Positions 61,601-64,000 of a DNA stretch of 64,000 nt are shown piece by piece. The number at the start of each line of letters is the position of its first letter. Position 1 is the stretch's first letter. This DNA comes from Siphonodentalium dalli (lineage: Eukaryota; Mollusca; Scaphopoda; Gadilida; Siphonodentaliidae), in assembly GCA_032622095.1 (NCBI GenBank), contig CP136061.1, positions 16,306,440 through 16,370,439 of the forward strand. The letters are read 5' to 3'. A program made the position numbers and the translations under genes. Under the pieces are notes generated by a model. That model made no database searches and was not told where the DNA came from. It was given only the letters and a program-made list of their open reading frames with translations.

Positions 61601-64000
61601 CTACCGAGTAACATCTACCGAGTAACAGGTACCGATTAACAGGTACCGAGTAACATCTACCGAGTAACATCTACCGAGTAACATCTACCGAGTAACATCT
61701 ACCGAGTAACATCTACCGAGTAACATCTACCGAGTAACAGGTACCGAGTAACATCTACCGAGTAACAGCTACCGAGTAACATCTACCGAGTAACATCTAC
61801 CGAGTAACATCTACCGAGTAACATCTACCGAGTAACAGCTACCGAGTAACATCTACCGAGTAACATCTACCGAGTAACATCTACCGAGTAACATCTACCG
61901 AGTAACAGGTACCGAGTAACATATACCGAGTAACATCTACCGAGTAACAGCTACCGAGTAACATCTACCGAGTAACATCTACCGAGTAACATCTACCGAG
62001 TAACATCTACCGAGTAACATCTACCGAGTAACAGCTACCGAGTAACATCTACCGAGTAACAGCTACCGAGTAACATCTACCGAGTAACAGGTACCGAGTA
62101 ACATCTACCGAGTAACATCTACCGAGTAACATCTACCGAGTAACATCTACCGAGTAACATCTACCGAGTAACATCTACCGAGTAACATCTACCGAGTAAC
62201 ATCTACCGAGTAACATCTACCGAGTAACATCTACCGAGTAACAGGTACCGAGTAACATCTACCGAGTAACAGGTACCGAGTAACATCTACCGAGTAACAG
62301 CTACCGAGTAACATCTACCGAGTAACAGGTACCGAGTAACATCTACCGAGTAACAGGTACCGAGTAACATCTACCGAGTAACATCTACCGAGTAACATCT
62401 ACCGAGTAACAGGTACCGAGTAACATGTACCGAGTAACATCTACCGAGTAACATCTACCGAGTAACATCTACCGAGTAACAGGTACCGAGTAACATCTAC
62501 CGAGTAACATCTACCGAGTAACATCTACCGAGTAACATCTACCGAGTAACATCTACCGAGTAACATCTACCGAGTAACATCTACCGAGTAACAGGTACCG
62601 AGTAACAGCTACCGAGTAACATCTACCGAGTAACATCTACCGAGTAACATCTACCGAGTAACATCTACCGAGTAACATCTACCGAGTAACATCTACCGAG
62701 TAACAGCTACCGAGTAACATCTACCGAGTAACAGCTACCGAGTAACAGGTACCGAGTAACATCTACCGAGTAACATCTACCGAGTAACATCTACCGAGTA
62801 ACATCTACCGAGTAACAGCTACCGAGTAACATCTACCGAGTAACATCTACCGAGTAACATCTACCGAGTAACATCTACCGAGTAACAGCTACCGAGTAAC
62901 ATCTACCGAGTAACATCTACCGAGTAACATCTACCGAGTAACATCTACCGAGTAACATCTACCGAGTAACAGGTACCGAGTAACATCTACCGAGTAACAT
63001 CTACCGAGTAACAGGTACCGAGTAACATCTACCGAGTAACAGCTACCGAGTAACATCTACCGAGTAACAGGTACCGAGTAACATCTACCGAGTAACAGCT
63101 ACCGAGTAACATCTACCGAGTAACATCTACCGAGTAACAGCTACCGAGTAACATCTACCGAGTAACATCTACCGAGTAACATCTACCGAGTAACAGGTAC
63201 CGAGTAACATCTACCGAGTAACATCTACCGAGTAACATCTACCGAGTAACATATACCGAGTAACATCTACCGAGTAACAACTACCGAGTAACAGCTACCG
63301 AGTAACAGCTACCGAGTAACATCTACCGAGTAACAACTACCGAGTAACAGCTACCGAGTAACATCTACCGAGTAACATCTACCGAGTAACAGCTACCGAG
63401 TAACATCTACCGAGTAACATCTACCGAGTAACATCTACCGAGTAACAGGTACCGAGTAACAGCTACCGAGTAACAGGTACCGAGTAACAGCTACCGAGTA
63501 ACATCTACCGAGTAACAGCTACCGAGTAACATCTACCGAGTAACATCTACCGAGTAACAGGTACCGAGTAACATCTACCGAGTAACATCTACCGAGTAAC
63601 AGGTACCGAGTAACATCTACCGAGTAACAGGTACCGAGTAACATCTACCGAGTAACAGGTACCGAGTAACATCTACCGAGTAACAGGTACCGAGTAACAT
63701 CTACCGAGTAACAGGTACCGAGTAACATCTACCGAGTAACAGGTACCGAGTAACATCTACCGAGTAACATCTACCGAGTAACATCTACCGAGTAACAGCT
63801 ACCGAGTAACAGCTACCGAGTAACATCTACCGAGTAACATCTACCGAGTAACATCTACCGAGTAACATCTACCGAGTAACATCTACCGAGTAACAGGTAC
63901 CGAGTAACATCTACCGAGTAACATCCACCGAGTAACATCTACCGAGTAACATCTACCGAGTAACATCTACCGAGTAACATCTACCGAGTAACAGGTACCG
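34661..64000 (+). repeat. 14-bp satellite array, distal block (29.3 kb, open-ended)
   Basis: About 2,095 units continue to the last base of the window. Main variants are ACATCT, ACAGCT and ACAGGT; rarer ones are ACATCG, ACATCC, ACATAT and ACAACT. Variants cluster in domains: TCG at 37797-38013, 41214-41350 and 48379-49670; TCC mainly at 45508-46711 and 50115-52091. Multi-kilobase blocks recur (see findings). Length variants include GAGTATAAC (+2), GAGTAACGAGTAAC (+7, 45728/45790 and 51008/51070) and CCGAACATC (-3, about 55136-55356, 56960, 57250). Short minus-strand open frames occur only where every third unit lacks TAG. They are not genes. Confidence 0.98.
48379..49670 (+). repeat. TCG-variant domain duplicated from the array's proximal edge
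   Basis: ACATCGACCGAGTA units are interspersed here and share private mutations with 30111-31560: ATCGACCAAGTA, CTACCGAATAAC, CTACACGAG and the 1-bp loss GAGTACAGC. It sits between two copies of a ~3.6-kb block, so it appears as an inserted segment. Confidence 0.85.

Noticed and set aside
29873-64000. CRISPR array
   Set aside because: Units are 14 bp with no unique spacers, and the surroundings are eukaryotic.
29873-64000. Telomere or centromere satellite
   Set aside because: The unit is unlike TTAGGG-type repeats, and nothing in the window shows chromosomal position. Centromere function would need CENP-A data.

Overview
The window looks like part of a nuclear chromosome of an invertebrate animal, probably marine. 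The evidence is short phase-1 coding exons with GT-AG introns, two non-LTR retrotransposon remnants with (TAA/ATT)n tails, Helitron-like and hAT-like non-autonomous elements, many foldback or MITE-like hairpins, and a very large minisatellite. I cannot name the species. Nothing looks bacterial, viral or organellar.

Only one host gene can be argued for, on the + strand. A TATA-like box (13269-13275) precedes an ATG exon with a signal-peptide-like N-terminus (13345-13432). Exon 2 (22897-22983) and exon 3 (28720-28893) follow, and every junction is in phase 1. The partial product is a secreted protein with a Cys-Cys-Gly module. Its introns are filled with repeats, and the intron after exon 3 appears to hold the giant satellite. 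The gene is not finished inside the window.

Layout: 1-7.2 kb is nested repeats: a hairpin repeat, a ~125-165 bp repeat family, a hAT-like element with a perfect 8-bp target duplication, two arrays of ~160-bp monomers rich in CCATCTTGG, and Helitron copy A. 7.2-9.3 kb is mostly unassigned, with hairpins and a 429-bp MITE. 9.97-12.1 kb is a 5'-truncated LINE on the minus strand. 13.3-28.9 kb is the exon-bearing region. It contains a 5.3-kb foldback element (13926-19208), a 141-bp tandem array, a 17-bp minisatellite, Helitron copy B and a degenerate copy C, a TTAA-flanked foldback MITE, and several long hairpins and local duplications.

29.1-64 kb is almost all tandem repeat: a 22-bp array, a 40-bp array, then a 14-bp array (consensus ACATCTACCGAGTA) of about 33.4 kb that runs off the right edge. 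It is interrupted once, by a 766-bp LINE 3' fragment (33895-34660). The 14-bp array is not uniform. It is a mosaic of a few sequence variants arranged in domains, and multi-kilobase blocks have been copied from one part of the array to another. This internal architecture and the 5.3-kb foldback are the most interesting things here. I found no defence system, gene cluster or RNA gene that I could support.
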